A DNA stretch of 64,000 nucleotides from Rutidosis leptorrhynchoides. Taxonomy: Eukaryota; Streptophyta; Magnoliopsida; Asterales; Asteraceae. Position numbers and translations under genes: made by a program. Shown here one piece after another: positions 29,001-44,000 of the stretch. The stretch spans positions 20,004,001 through 20,068,000 of the forward strand of contig NC_092340.1 in the NCBI RefSeq assembly GCF_046630445.1, written 5' to 3'. Positions within the stretch are counted from its first letter, which is position 1. Each line of letters starts with the position of its first letter. The notes below the pieces were generated by a model. It made no database searches. It was not told the DNA's origin and saw nothing but the letters and a program-made list of their open reading frames with translations.

Positions 29001-32000
29001 TATTTCACACACACTTACTCTCTTATTTCCTTTCTAGTCTTTCTCACTCTAAAACTTGTAAGTTTTTTATTTTTCTTCTTCTTCTTCTCCTTTCCTTTTC
29101 GTGATCATCATCATTCTTTAAAAGATCAAGCTTTTTAGCTTTGATCTTGATTACATCTTGTAGATTCAAGCATGAATCCTTCAAGAACATGGAAGATTCA
29201 AGCTTTCTAGCTTTGAATCTTCACCTACTTTATAGATCTACATCTTTTAGCTTTAATCTTGTTATTTTGTTGTAAAGATTCAAACTTTTGTTTGTAATCT
29301 TCATATAACTTAAAGATCCAAGCTTTATGCTTCAAGATCTTCAAGAACAACCAAGATACAAGCTTTCTAGCTTGAATCTTCATATCTTTTTGTTGGATCT
29401 AAGTTTTCTAACTTATGATCTTGTTGTTTTGTTATAAAGATTCAAACTTGTGTTTGTTATCTTCATGTAACTTAAAGATCCAAGCTTTATGCTTCAAGAT
29501 CTTCAAGAACACCAAAGGTTCAAGCTTTCTAGCTTTGTAACCTTGCAACTTGTGTGAAAAGGATCCAAGATCTCTAGCTTAGGGTTCCATCACCTCATTT
29601 GACTTAGATTATGTTCATACTTGTTTGATTGATGTAAAGTTTGTAGCTTTAGTTGTAAATGGAACTTGTAATTGTGTTAAGACTAAGGATATGATGTAAC
29701 TTTGGTTCATCATCCATATAAGACTCTTAATTGAGTTGTGTTCTTACTTGGTCTTAACTTATTGTGTGTTGATGGTGGAATCTTGGTCAACATGATTCTA
29801 ACCCATCAACGAGTTGTACACTTGAAGCTACAAGCATCAAGGATGAGAACCGTGATGAGCATCAAGCACCAAGAACCCCACCAGAGCACTTGTTTACTGT
29901 TTTTGGGGATCTGATCAGTAACCTGGGCTACTGTAAAGTTGATTTTCAGTTAGTTCGGTTCAAGTAGATGATTTTCCGTTTAGGCCTCGTCTTAATCCGA
30001 GTTACGGTTTAGGATTTATGGCCCTCTGAAAGTCACTACGCCCTTGTAACGTTGTGCTGAAATTTCTGACCTACTCGCACTTAAACCATCGCCACGGTCA
30101 AACGAAGACGAGTTAGGTTCTGAAAATTAATCAGCGGTTAGAGGACTCACATACGGAGCCATAGCCACTGACTACGGATCTTTTCAATTTACGTAGAGGT
30201 CGTAGCAGCTGATCTAAGTCAGCCTATTGTTTTGACCTCTATACTTGATTAACTTACTTAGCTTTTATGATGATGAATGATGATGATGATGACACTTAAA
30301 CTTATTTTATGCACTAATAGAACTTATAAAGACAACCTACTGACCTAGTAACCTTTGATTTAGGTTGACGACCTTTCGGACCGACTTACTACTTGCACAC
30401 TTTCGTATCGACTTGTATTGCTTATTCACTGTAAGTTATAGCTTCCCTTTTTACTTTACTATTTTTGTGACTGAGAATACATGCGCTTTTTATGTTTTAC
30501 TTATTTGACACGAGTACTTAAACTTTACATATGTGTGGGTTATATAACGGCATAAACTTTCCCCTTAGCACGGTAACGTTTAGCTATTGGTTTTTGAACC
30601 GGTAGACGCGAATCTTAGATATGGATCCATAGGGTTTGACATCCCCACTCGGGCTAGTCGCGCTAGCATTTAATGGGTGTTTAATACTTCAAGGACATAC
30701 GCACTCGCCAGGTGTACTTTTAGGGGGTGATATTTATATTTACGTTAAGTCTAGTTACCATGTGCCCACGGTTATACATATACTTTTTATACTGTTTTGA
30801 AACATTGAAATCTCGTGGTCAATCTTATATTACGGTTACAATTTAAACTATAGATGTAATGCCCCGTACTAAATCATCATGTACGGACCATCAACAACAG
30901 GATCATTACAAGGTTAAGTACTATATGTGATTTCAAAAAGAGTTTGCATTCATAATAAAAGTGACGTCATAACCAACGTCGAATGTTTTACATCAAAAGT
31001 ATGCTTCACTAAGTAGAAGCAATTAATAAGTGTATGTGACCCCAATGGTCGTTACAAATCATCGTTTCAAAAGTACTAAAGTTTGAATGCAAAAGTAAGC
31101 GTTCATGCAGTGACATCTCTAAAGCAGCGGGTGTCTACAGCAAGACTAGTATAACAGCGGAAGCAACCTTAAGCACCTGAGAAAAACATGCTTAAAAACG
31201 TCAAGACAAAGGTTGGTGAGCTATAGTTTAAGTATAACAGTAATGTAAGGTAGGCCACGAGATTTCAGTGCTACAAAGAGCGTTTCAAAACAGTAATCCA
31301 AATCAGTATGATAAAGTATATGTTTAACCGTGGGCACTCGGTAACTAACTTAACGTTTAATTAAATATCACCCCCTGAAAGTACACTTGGCAAGTGCGTA
31401 TGTTTACGAAGTATTAAACACTCGTTAAATGCTAGCGCGACTAGCCCGAGTGGGGATGTCAAACCCTATGGATCCATATCTAAGATTCGCGTTCACCGGT
31501 TCAAAAACCAATGACTAAATGTTACCGAGCTAAAGGGAATATTTATGTCGTTGTATAACCCACACATATATAAAGTTTAAGTACTCGTGCCTAGTATGTA
31601 AAACGTAAAACATGCATGTATTCTCAGTTCCCAAAGTAGATAAAGTAAAAAGGGAATGCTATAACTCACAATGATAAAGTAGCGGTAAAGTCGAGTCGGG
31701 AAAATGAGCAAGTACGTAGGTCCGGAAAGTCCTCAACCTAAGTCAAATAGTACTAAGTCAGTAAATCGTCTTAATAGGTTTAAAAGTATGTAAATAAGGT
31801 CTTAAGGGTCATCATCATTTATCATTAAACAAAAGGTGTAAAGTAAGTTTTGTTCATGAAAAGAGTTTAAAACAAAGGCTGAGTTCGGTCAGTCACCACG
31901 GCCTCTATACCTACTGAAATAAGGTGAGACCAGTGGCCATGGCTCCGTATATGAGTCCTTTAGTTGTGTTAAAAATTACAGAAGCAAACTTGTCTTCGTT

Positions 32001-35000
32001 TGACCGTGGTGACAGTCTAAGTGCGAGTAGGTCAGAATTTTCAGCCCAACGTTAAATGGACATAGTGACGATCGGAGGGCCATAAATCCTAAACCGTAAC
32101 TCGGATTAAGACGAGTCCTATATTAAAAATATCTAATCAAATAGAGCTATCTGAAAATCATAATTACAGTAGCCCAGGTCGTACGGGTCAAACACAGAAA
32201 TAGTAAAAAAGTAGGTCCGGTGGGTTCTTGGTGTTCGATGCTTATCACGGTTCTCATCCTTGAGCATATAGCTTCAAGTGTACAACTCGTTGATGTGTTT
32301 GCATCATTTTAACCAAGGTTTCACCATCATAACATTTGTGCAAGTCCAAGACATGTAGCACAACTCATTTAAGGGTTGCAAGTGTTTTGATGAACCAAAG
32401 TTACATCAAAGTCTTAGATTTAACACATACATGAACTATAAAAGTAATATTAACCAAGTTTTGACTATTATGACACAAGTGTAAGTCTAAGACATGTAGT
32501 ACAACTCACTCAAGAGTTTTATGAAGTTTAATGAACCAAAGTTACATCAAGGTCTTAGATCTAACACATACATGAACTATAAAAGTAATATTAAGTTACA
32601 ACTTGAAAATAAACTTATAAAATCAAGATCTTAAGTTGTAGAACATGGTTCTTAGTTAGATCTTGAAGATCCTAGACCCAAAAGTCTAGATCTAACGTAA
32701 TTGTACAAAGTCATAATTAAAGAAAGCTTACTTATATGTTCTTGAACTTTCAAGTTAACTTTTAGTTCAAGATTAATGAGATCAAAATTAACTAGTAACA
32801 CTTGACCATTCAAACCAACAATCATGAATTTAAAGTGCATAATATGAGAAAATAAACTAAGTAAACAAATAATAAGTTCATAGGTTTCATTCTTTAAAGA
32901 TTCAAGCCAAAGCTTGTTCTTTAAGGAAAGTAAACTTTAAGTTTACAATCATGATCTACAAGTATGCTTTCAACTCATGAACTTTCTTTCTTTTGAAACA
33001 ATAAATGTAGAACATAAACTAAAGAGTTTAGTTCTTGTATGTCTTGTGAGAACAAGATGATATGAAGAATCAAACTAAAGAGTTTGATCCTTAGTAAGTA
33101 GTAAGTAACAACAACAAGTAAGTAGCAAATAATCAAAGACAAGTAACATTAAACAAAAGAATGATGATGATGAAGTGTTTTGCCTCATTTTTTAGACAAG
33201 GAAAAGAGAAGAGGATTTGTTCATAATACTTACAAGAAAAGAGAGAGATGTTTGAAAAAAAATGCAAGTAATCTTTGTGTGTGAGAATGAGAGAATGCAT
33301 GTGTAAGAAGTAATATAAAAATGAAACCAAAATCTCCTTTTGATCCCTTGAAGTCGACGGTTAGGGGAAAAGGAAGGGAGGAAGGAAAAATCCATGGGGT
33401 TCTTGTATGTTAAAGCTTAAAAAGTTGGTTATAAGAGTTGATTTCATGGGGATAAGGTGGTAACTAGATTCCTTATGCATTTAACCATCTAGTTTCACCT
33501 TAATGATGATACTTACATGAAAGTAATGGATTAACTTAGTCCATTAAAGAAGTAGGGTGGGCTTCTTAAGTCCGTTAACACTAATAAAGGCACAAGTTCA
33601 AGTAACTAACAAGTTAATCCAATAAAAGCCCAAGTAACTAACTAGTAACCATAGTTAATTAAAATGATTAATAAACTTAATCATGAATGCAAATAATATC
33701 TAAAAATATTATTCGTGAAAGTTTCGTGTGTCACAAAGACGTTTCGGGCATTTAAAGTCAAGTATGGTGTACCATGGTAACAAGTAAATGTAATCACATA
33801 CATTCGTTTAATCACAAGTATTAATAATAACCATTATTAATTAAAGATGGAAAAGTCAGGGTCGTTACATTACCCACCTGTTAAAGAAATCCCGAAATTT
33901 TAAGGAGTGACCAAACAATGGTACCGTATTCGAATAAGAAGGAGTGTATCAAAGTTCCGTGAGTCTCGTGGGCTCAGAAGTAAGTTATTTATCCTGAAAG
34001 GTATTCCGGTGTATGAAAGTAAGAATATGTATATGCCATTAATTAAGTCTCTTGTCCTAAGAGATCAACAAATTGATTTCTTAACATGAGTATGTCATCT
34101 AAATATACATCCACAAAAGGAAAGATGGGGTGTTTAGCCTTACAGGCATCTTCGTTAAGCTGGATGCATGAAATGCATCATGAATGTTTCTAAACTCGTT
34201 TAAAACATCGAGCGTTTATGTCGTACTAATAGTCTGACAGGTCATATGGAAAACATGGTGATCACAACCATGCGTTTTGAAGTCTGGATAGTGTTTGCCA
34301 CGAATTTTACTAACCCCTTGATTTCAGAAGGAGACCCTAGGCATAAGGAACCCGATATTTAAGAACGTCTCATTTGAGTAAGTGAATCGAAGTTTTAGCT
34401 GAAAGTGACCAACCGGACTTGCAATCCATGATTAATTATAGTGTCTTCAGGACGGTCTGAACGAACAATGAGGAATATCACCTAGTTTACCATACTGCAG
34501 GTGAACCTGTCCTTGGATGAAATGAAAACACAGTTCCGTAATGTAACTTCATCCTTTCAGTTACATGTTGAAATTAGGGTTAACGTTAACTAGAGCAACA
34601 TACAGTTGCAACCAATGAAGGAAGGAACATATGAAGTATCCATATCAGTGTCGTAAATGTTTTAAGCAGTCTCTTCCCAAAAGGGATAACGAGATTCGTA
34701 GGTTCTCAAAGTATCTTATATTACATTTCCAAAAGAAAGTTGCACGAAAGGCGTGAGAGTGAACTCTTCGAGTGGTTCGTTCTGAATTTATCTGTGTACT
34801 TAAGGGGACGAGCGGATGAGAAGATACGTGAACTCTTGGTCCTAAAGAATGATTTATTCCGAGTGAAAAGAATCTCCAAAATGATTCTTGTATCTCAACA
34901 TACTGATTCATAGAGATGATGTTTACGAGGGTGTTGCGTTTAGCCGTGAAATTTTGAGAGTAGAAACTCACCTAGTGCCTGTCCTACAATGGGGTGACCA

Positions 35001-38000
35001 CTGAGTGTACCCTGGAAACTGATTTATCGGCCCGCGTTTTGTCATGTCTAGCTTTAAAAGAACATTTTTGGGTGCAAGGATTTTCTAACAAATTTTATAA
35101 AACCGCCATCCAAAGTGGCTCAAGAGTTTTTAACAAAGATCTTAATGGTAAGTTTCATCTCTAACAGAGGGCGAGAAAAGTGTGATCCATACATGGTGTA
35201 GTCTAATATGAAAACCTTTAATAAAATCAACTAAGAGAGTTTTGAAAAACAATACCTTTAAATGTTTGTTGTGACAACGTAAACGGAACGAAGTTCCTAG
35301 TAAATTTAGAAGTAGGTACAACGTGTACCATTTTGCACAAAACTATTTGACTTAAGTTGAATAATTCGGTAAAGGAGCGGATTTTTTTTTTTTTTTTTTT
35401 AATTTGAAGATATAACTTAGTATCAAAATAAGTAAGTATAAATTTATGTATGTATGATTTTATAAATCGTATAAGTGATAGAAAAGTTTTTTTTTTTAAA
35501 TCTCGTGAGGACCGCACAAATAAACAACGGGTAAAAATATTGATAAACATGGTTTTTTGTATTTCAAAGGTTACGAGTTGGAAAAAAAAATTGAGTGGAA
35601 AAGCTTTGAATCATCGGGTGACCGGTTACTAGGTAATGAAAACTAATGACATAAATGTAGTTTTGGTAATTATCAGAACACAAGTCTTTGGGCCAAAAAT
35701 ATTCACGTGCGAAGCCGTTGCTAAAAAGTGAGGTACGAAGGATAGAGCACGAGGATGAGAAGTTAATTGCTTCTTGAATTTGCAAAGTGCCAAACAGGTT
35801 ATGACTAGTATTAAAGTCAGAATAATGATGATATTAATACCACTAAATGAGAATCCCTTGGAATGAGTCAGGTCATAGAGCTATGTAAGAAAAAGCATTG
35901 TTCCAACAGGTGTGGTGAAATAAATCCATGGGGTAACGCAATAGTTTTGAATGGTTTAAGTGTTAGCGGATGCCCGAAGGCCTTGTATGACGTGGTAGTC
36001 AGTGCCTTTATCACATACACATGAATCTCTCGATTTCGACGGTTATAAAGCCTTTATGATGACTTGGATACGAATAACATGAAAAGTTTTATATAATAAG
36101 CAACGAAAGTTTTATCGAAATTGTTTATGGTGACAAGGTAAGAGAAGAAACGAAGTTCTTAGTAAGTTAGGGTTATGTACAACACGTACCGTTCAAAGTA
36201 TAATATCTTTTAAATGAAAGATTTGATTCGTAAAAGTGAAAGCAAAGTTTCATATGTATTTGTCAAAAGTAATCATTTACTTTATTTTATATAACGGGTA
36301 TGATTTCAAAAATTTGTATAATTGGCAAACAGAATAAATTTATTTTTATAAAGCTTTGAGAGGATAGCACAGTAAAATAATGTGTGTAAAATTTTGGCAA
36401 ACAAAATTTTCATATTGCGGAGGTTACAAGTTGGAAAAGATTGATGAGAATCGAGTAAAAGACTTTTGAAAATTTCGAGTGATATTTGAGGTAATAAAAA
36501 TCGTTGAATTTATATGTGATTGATGGCTATTAGTGGGGTATAAGTCATTTGACCAGAAATGTTTAAGTGTGAAGTTGTTGCTTATAAGTGAGATACGAAG
36601 GGGAGAGTATGAGGATGAGAGTTAACCACTCATTGATTTTAGGAAAATTTCGAACCGGTATGACTAATATCGAGGTAAGAAGGACGATGTTGTGATTATC
36701 ATCGAATAAGAAATTCCTCGTAATAAGTTAGGATTTAGAGTTGCGTAAGAATGAGTATCAAATGAGATTCTTGGGAAATCTTCAATATAGAATTTGAATT
36801 GCTGAAGTGACGGAATACAATTTCCTTTAAGTATCACTGTGCAAGTTTGTCCATTGTATCGGTTTCTTTCATGGCTAGAAAGTGAGCAGTTTTGGCGAGA
36901 TGGTCAATAATAACTCAGATGATGTCCTAACCTCCTACCGTCTCTGGTAGTTAGTGATGAATTTCTTCCCATTTCCATTGTGGGATTTCGGGTTGTTGTC
37001 ATATAACTAATAAGGTTCAATTTTTGGGCTACATCTCTTCCCATAATAGTTTCACTATTCTTGCGAGGTATACGAATAAATCTTCCTCATTATAAATAAA
37101 TTCCGCTTTCATCCTTGAAAGTCAGTTCGTTCCAACTATTTCATCAAAGCTTTCTAACTTGATGGGTATTTGGTTAATCTTTAAAGTTCATCCCAACTAT
37201 TGCATCCAATTTCCCTAATTGATGGGTGTTAGGTTAATCCTAAGGTTCATTCCAACCAATCTTATTATACTGCCGTGAAATTTTTATCAATCTTCTCAAA
37301 TAACATATGTCTGCGTGTAGGTAACTAATCCCTTTCAATTATTACATTAAAACTTCTAAGTTTGGTTAATATGAGGTCATCTCCAAATGATCCACCTGTT
37401 AATCTTAAAGTACTACCTTAAATTATTCCTCTATCTTCCTCTGCTTACCATTTGCTTGTCCTATAGAATACTTAACCCTCATAGTTGTTATTGGCTTATT
37501 ACTCATAACACTAAGGTTCTTAGATATAAGGTTTCTATCGCTCCGGTATTAAACAACCTTGAGACAATAAAACGTTGTGATGAAACGTACCCTAACTAAA
37601 ATCAGGATCCATGCGAGTTTCCATAACTGAGATAACGATTGCTCTACCGCAAGTCAGTACAAGGTTTTTCCTATTTGAGAACTTTTTCCTTAAATGTCCA
37701 GGGTGTCGATATCTATAACAAATTTTTGGGTTATCAATTCTGCAATCAAGGCCCTTCTTGTACAGTATCTGGACTACGTGGTTACTCCTTCCCTACCTTT
37801 AACAGATTATAATGCATATGCTTAAGTGATCCCTGCCAAAGTTTCCATGGATCACCTCATATTCCTCATGTAGTAACATTGGAACTTCTGCATGATTTAC
37901 TTCAATATAATCACGTTGTCCTGGCATCATTATATTGTACTAAATCGTACGTTCATTCCAATATCACTTCACATGGTCAATGTAACGTGATCACTTCAAG

Positions 38001-41000
38001 TTCTACTCAATTTCATCTAACGGTGCTTTACCTGTGTTGTCTCAAAATAAAATCTACATAATTAATCTCACGGTTTCTTGGTGTGGGTGCGTAAGTTCCA
38101 TAGGTCATGCATCAATGCCTAAGTGCTCTAAAATTTATTCGATATATTCGGGTTCAAGTAACATCGTTAGATTCCTTTCTAGAAATTCAATCTGGGTCTC
38201 GTGTCGATTTGTACATGTAGCAAGTAGTGATACGATATGTCTCGAGGCGACTCCCAAGTCTTTGGGTATGGCTAAGCATCAGTAGAAGACACTATGACCT
38301 TGTTAAAGGGAATGTCTTCCCGACTTCTCCAATGTCTAGGAGTTTTAGGGACCTAAGTCCAGAAGTGTCGTTAGATCGTCGAGTAGTGGTAAAGAATGAA
38401 AGAGTTAAGTGACGGTCATGAAAGCGTACAGGGTATGTATCAATTGAACAATCTTCTAGATTGCGTGAAGAAATGTTTCGATCTCTGGAACGGTGGAACA
38501 GTAGTAACAGGTGGATTACACTACTAGTTCTTAAGGTTAGACGAGTGGGAAGGTAGTTCAGGAAAACATCTGAACTGGGAAGGATAAGTTCTCCAAGTCG
38601 GTATAGCGTATAGTAGACAGGTAGCAAGAGCGTAATCTGGCATAACAACTACAGCAGCCTAGATCGTTTACAGCAGCACGTAGCATGGCAATAGTAACAG
38701 TATCATACCGAGGTAACATGCTAAAGGCAGATAGTAGCATGCAGTAATATAACACAGTAGCATGCAATCCAAAGCAGGTAATATCATGCAGTAGTGTAAA
38801 CAAGTAGCAGTATACGATATATAGCAGTAAAAGCAAGCAGCAGTATGCAGTAAGTTCAGCGGAAACAAGTAAACTAGCAAGTTGTAGATTAGTCCTATTA
38901 GTGAATCCTACTCGGGTCGGCCTTAAACTCACTAATGCAACCTAATTCCCTACAACCAATGCTCTGATACCAAATGTAATGCCCCATACTAAATCATCAT
39001 GTACGGACCATCAACAACAGGATCATTACAAGGTTAAGTACTATATGCGATTTCAAAAAGAGTTTGCATTCATAATAAAAGTGACGTCATAACCAACGTC
39101 GAATGTTTTACATCAAAAGTATGCTTCACTAAGTAGAAGCAATTAGTAAGTGTATGTGACCCCAATGGTCATTACAAATCATCGTTTCAAAAGTACTAAA
39201 GTTTGAATGCAAAAGTAAGCGTTCATGCAGTGACATCTCTAAAGCAGCGGGTGTCTACAGCAAGACTAGTATAACAGCGGAAGCAACCTTAAGAACCTGA
39301 GAAAAACATGCTTAAAAATGTCAACACAAAGGTTGGTGAGCTATAGTTTAAGTATAACAGTAATGTAAGGTAGGCCACGAGATTTCAGTGCTACAAAGAG
39401 CGTTTCAAAACAGTAATCCAAATCAGTATGATAAAGTATATGTTTAACCGTGGGCACTCGGTAACTAACTTAACGTTTAATAAAATATCACCCCCTGAAA
39501 GTACACTTGGCAAGTGCGTATTTTTACGAAGTATTAAACACTCGTTAAATGCTAGCGCGACTAGCCCGAGTGGGGATGTCAAACCCTATGGATCCATATC
39601 TAAGATTCGCGTTCACCGGTTCAAAAACCAATGACTAAACGTTACCGAGCTAAAGGGAATGTTTATGCCGTTGTATAACCCACACATATATAAAGTTTAA
39701 GTACTCGTTCCTAGTATGTAAAACGTAAAACACGCATGTATTCTTAGTTCCCAAAGTAGTTAAAGTAAAAAGGGAATGCTATAACTCACAATGATAAAGT
39801 AGCGGTAAAGTCGAGTCGGGAAAATGAGAAAGTACGTAGGTCCGGAAAGTCCTCAACCTAAGTCAAATAGTACTAAGTCAGTAAATCGTCCGAATAGGTT
39901 TAAAATTATGTAAATAAGGTCTTAAGGGTCATCATCATTCATCATTAAACAAAAGGTGTAAAGTAAGTTTTGTTCATGAAAAGAGTTTAAAACAAAGGCT
40001 GAGTTCGGTCAGTCACCACGGCCTCTATACCTACTGAAATAAGGTGAGACCAGTGGCCATGGCTCCGTATATGAGTCCTTTAGTTGTGGAAAAAAATTAC
40101 AGAAGTAAACTCGTCTTCGTTTGACCGTGGCGACGGTCTAAGTGCGAGTAGGTCAGAATTTTCAGCACAACGTTAAATGGACATAGTGACGATCGGAGGG
40201 CCATAAATCCTAAACCGTAACTCGGATTAAGAGGAGTCCTATATTAAAAGTTATATAATCGAACAGATCTATCTGAAAATCATAATTACAGTAGCCCAGG
40301 TCATACGGGTCAGACACAAAAACAGTAAAAAAGTAGGTCCGGTGAGTTCTTGGTGTTCGATGCTTATCATGGTTCTCATCCTTGATGCATATAGCTTCAA
40401 GTGTACAACTCGTTGATGTGTTTGTATCATCTTAACCAAGGTTTCACCATCATAACACTTGTGCAATTCCAAGACATGTAGCACAACTCATTTAAGTGTT
40501 GCAAGTGTTTTGATGAACCAAAGTTACATCAAAGTCTTAGATTTAACACATACATTAACTATAAAAGTAATATTAACCAAGTTTTGACTATTATGACGCA
40601 AGTGTAAGTCTAAGACATGTAGTACAACTCACTCAAGAGTTATATGAAGTTTGATGAATCAAAGTTACATCAAGGTCTTAGATCTAACACATACATGAAC
40701 TATAAAAGTAATATTAAGTTACAACTTGAAAATAAACTTATAAAATCAAGATCTTAAGTTGTAGAACATGGTTCTTAGTTAGATCTTGAAGATTCTAGAC
40801 CCAAATGTCTAGATCTAACGTAATTGTACAAAGTCATAATTAAAGAAAGCTTACTTACATGTTCTTGAACTTTCAAGTTAACTTTTAGTTCAAGATTAAT
40901 GAGATCAAAATTAACTAGTAACACTTGACCATTCAAACCAACAATCATGAATTTAAAGTTCATAATATGAGAAAATAAACTAAGTAAACAAATAATAAGT

Positions 41001-44000
41001 TCATGGGTTTCATACTTTAAAGATTCAAGCCAAAGCTTGATCTTTAAGGAAAGTAAACTTTAAGTTTACAATCATGATCTACAAGTATGCTTTCAACTCA
41101 TGAACTTTCTTTCTTTTGAAACAATAAATGTAGAACATAAACTAAAGAGTTTAGTTCTTGTATGTCTTGTGAGAACAAGATGATATGAAGAATCAAACTA
41201 AAGAGTTTGATCCTTAGTAAGTAGTAAGTAACAACAACAAGTAAGTAGCAAATAATCAAAGACAAGTAACATTAAACAAAAGAATGATGATGATGAAGTG
41301 TTTTGCATTGTTTTTTAGACAAGGAAAAGAGAAGAGGATTTGTTCATAATACTTACAAGAAAAGAGAGAGATGTTTGAAAAAAAAAATGCAAGTAATCTT
41401 TGTGTGTGAGAATGAGAGAATGCATGTGTAAGAAGTAATATAAAAATGAAACCAAAATCTCCTTTTGATCCCTTGAAGTCGACGGTTAGGGGAAAAGGAA
41501 GGGAGGAAGGAAAAATCCATGGGGTTCTTGTATGTTAAAGCTTAAAAAATTGGTTATAAGAGTTGATTTCATGGGGATAAGGTGGTAACTAGATTCCTTA
41601 TGCATTTAACCATCTAGTTTCACCTTAATGATGATACTTACATGAAAGTAATGGATTAACTTAGTCCATTAAAGAAGTAGGGTGGGCTTCTTAAGTCCAT
41701 TAACACTAATAAAGGCCCAAGTTCAAGTAACTAACAAGTTAATCCAATAAAAGCCCAAGTAACTAACTAGTAACCATAGTTAATTAAAATGATTAATAAA
41801 CTTAATCATGAATGCAAATAATATCTAAAAATATTATTCGTGAAAGTTTCGTGTGTCACAAAGACGTTTCGGGCATTTAAAGTCAAGTATGGTGTACCAT
41901 GGTAACAAGTAAATGTAATCACATACATTCGTTTAATCACAAGTATTAATAATAACCATTATTAATTAAAGATGGAAAAGTCAGGGTCGTTACATTACCC
42001 ACCTGTTAAAGAAAATTTCGTCCCGAAATTTTAAGGAGTGACCAAACAATGGTACCGTATTCGAATAAGAAGGAGTGTATCAAAGTTTCGTGAGTCTCGT
42101 GGGCTCAGAAGTAAGTTATTTATCCTGAAAGGTATTTCGGTGTATGAAAGTAAGAATAGGTATATGCCATTAATTAAGTCTCTTATCCTAAGAGATCAAC
42201 AAATTGATTTCTTAACATGAGTATGTCATCTGAATATACATCCACAAAAGGAAAGATGGGGTGTTTAGCCTTACAGGCATCTTCGTTAAGCTGGATACAT
42301 GAAATGCATCATGAATGTTTCTAAACTCGTTTAAAACATTGAGCGTTTATGTCGTACTAATAGTCTGACAGGTCATATGGAAAACGTGGTGATAACAACC
42401 ATGCGTTTTGAAGTCTGGATAGTGTTTGCCACGAATTTTACTAACCCCTTGATTTCAGAAGGAGACCCTAGGCATAAGGAACCTGATATTTAAGAACGTC
42501 TCATTTGAGTAAGTGAATCGAAGTTTTAGCTGAAAGTGACCAACCGGACTTGCAAGCCATGATTATTTATAGTGTCTTTAGGACGGTATGAACGAACAAT
42601 GAGGAATATCACCTAGTTTACCATACTGCAGGTGAACCTGTCCTTGGATGAAATGAAAACACAGTTCCGTAATGTAACTTCATCCTTTCAGTTACATGTT
42701 GAAGTTAGGGTTAACGTTAACTAGAGCAACATACAGTTGCAACCAATGAAGGAAGGAACATATGAAGTATCCATATCAGTGTCGTAAATGTTTTAAGCAG
42801 TCTCTTCCCAAAAGGGATAACGAGATTCTTAGGTTCTCAAAGTATCTTATATTACATTTCCAAAAGAAAGTTGTACGAAAGGCGTGAGAGTGAACTCTTC
42901 GAGTGGTTCGTTCTGAATTTATCTGTGTACTTAAGGGGACGAGCGGATGAGAAGATACGTGAACTCTTGGTCCTAAAGAATGATTTATTCCGAGTGAAAA
43001 GAATCTCCAAAATGATTCTTGTATCTCAACATACTGATTCATAGAGATGATGTTTACGAGGGTGTTGCGTTTAGCCGTGAAATTTTGAGAGTAGAAACTC
43101 ACCTAGTGCCTGTCCTACAATGGGGTGACCACTGAGTGTACCCTGGAAACTGATTTATCGGCCCGCATTTTGTCATGTCTAGCTTTAAAAGAACATTTTT
43201 GGATGCAAGGATTTTCTAACAAATTTTATAAAACCGCCATCCAAAGTGGCTCAAGAGTTTTTAACAAAGATCTTAATGGTAAGTTTCATCTCTAACAGAG
43301 GGCGAGAAAAGTGTGATCCATACATGGTGTAATCTAATATGAAAACCTTTAATAAAATCAACTAAGAGAGTTTTGAAAAACAATACCTTTAAACGTTTGT
43401 TGTGACAACGTAAACGGAACGAAGTTCCTAGTAAACTTAGAAGTAGGTACAACGTGTACCATTTTGCACAAAACTATTTGACTTAAGTTGAATAATTCGA
43501 TAAAGGAGCGGATTTTTTTATTTTTTTTTTAATTTGAAGATAACTTAGTATCAAAATAAGTAAGTATAAATTTATGTATGTATGATTTTATAAATCGTAT
43601 AAGTGATAGAAAAGTTTTTTTTTTAAATCGCGTGAGGACCGCACAAATAAACAACGGGTAAAAATTTTGATAAACATGGTTTTTCGTATTTCAAAGGTTA
43701 CGAGTTGGAAAAAAAATTGAGTGAAAAAGCTTTGAATCATCGGGTGACCGGTTACTAGGTAATGAAAACTAATGACATAAATGTAGTTTTGGTAATTATC
43801 AGAACACAAGTCTTTGGGCCAAAAATATTCACGTGCGAAGCCGTTGCTAAAAAGTGAGGTACGAAGGATAGAGCACGAGGATGAGAAGTTAATTGCTTCT
43901 TGAATTTGCAAAGTGCCAAACAGGTTATGACTAGTATTAAAGTCGGAATAATGATGATATTAATACCACTAAATGAGAATCCCTTGGAATGAGTCAGGTC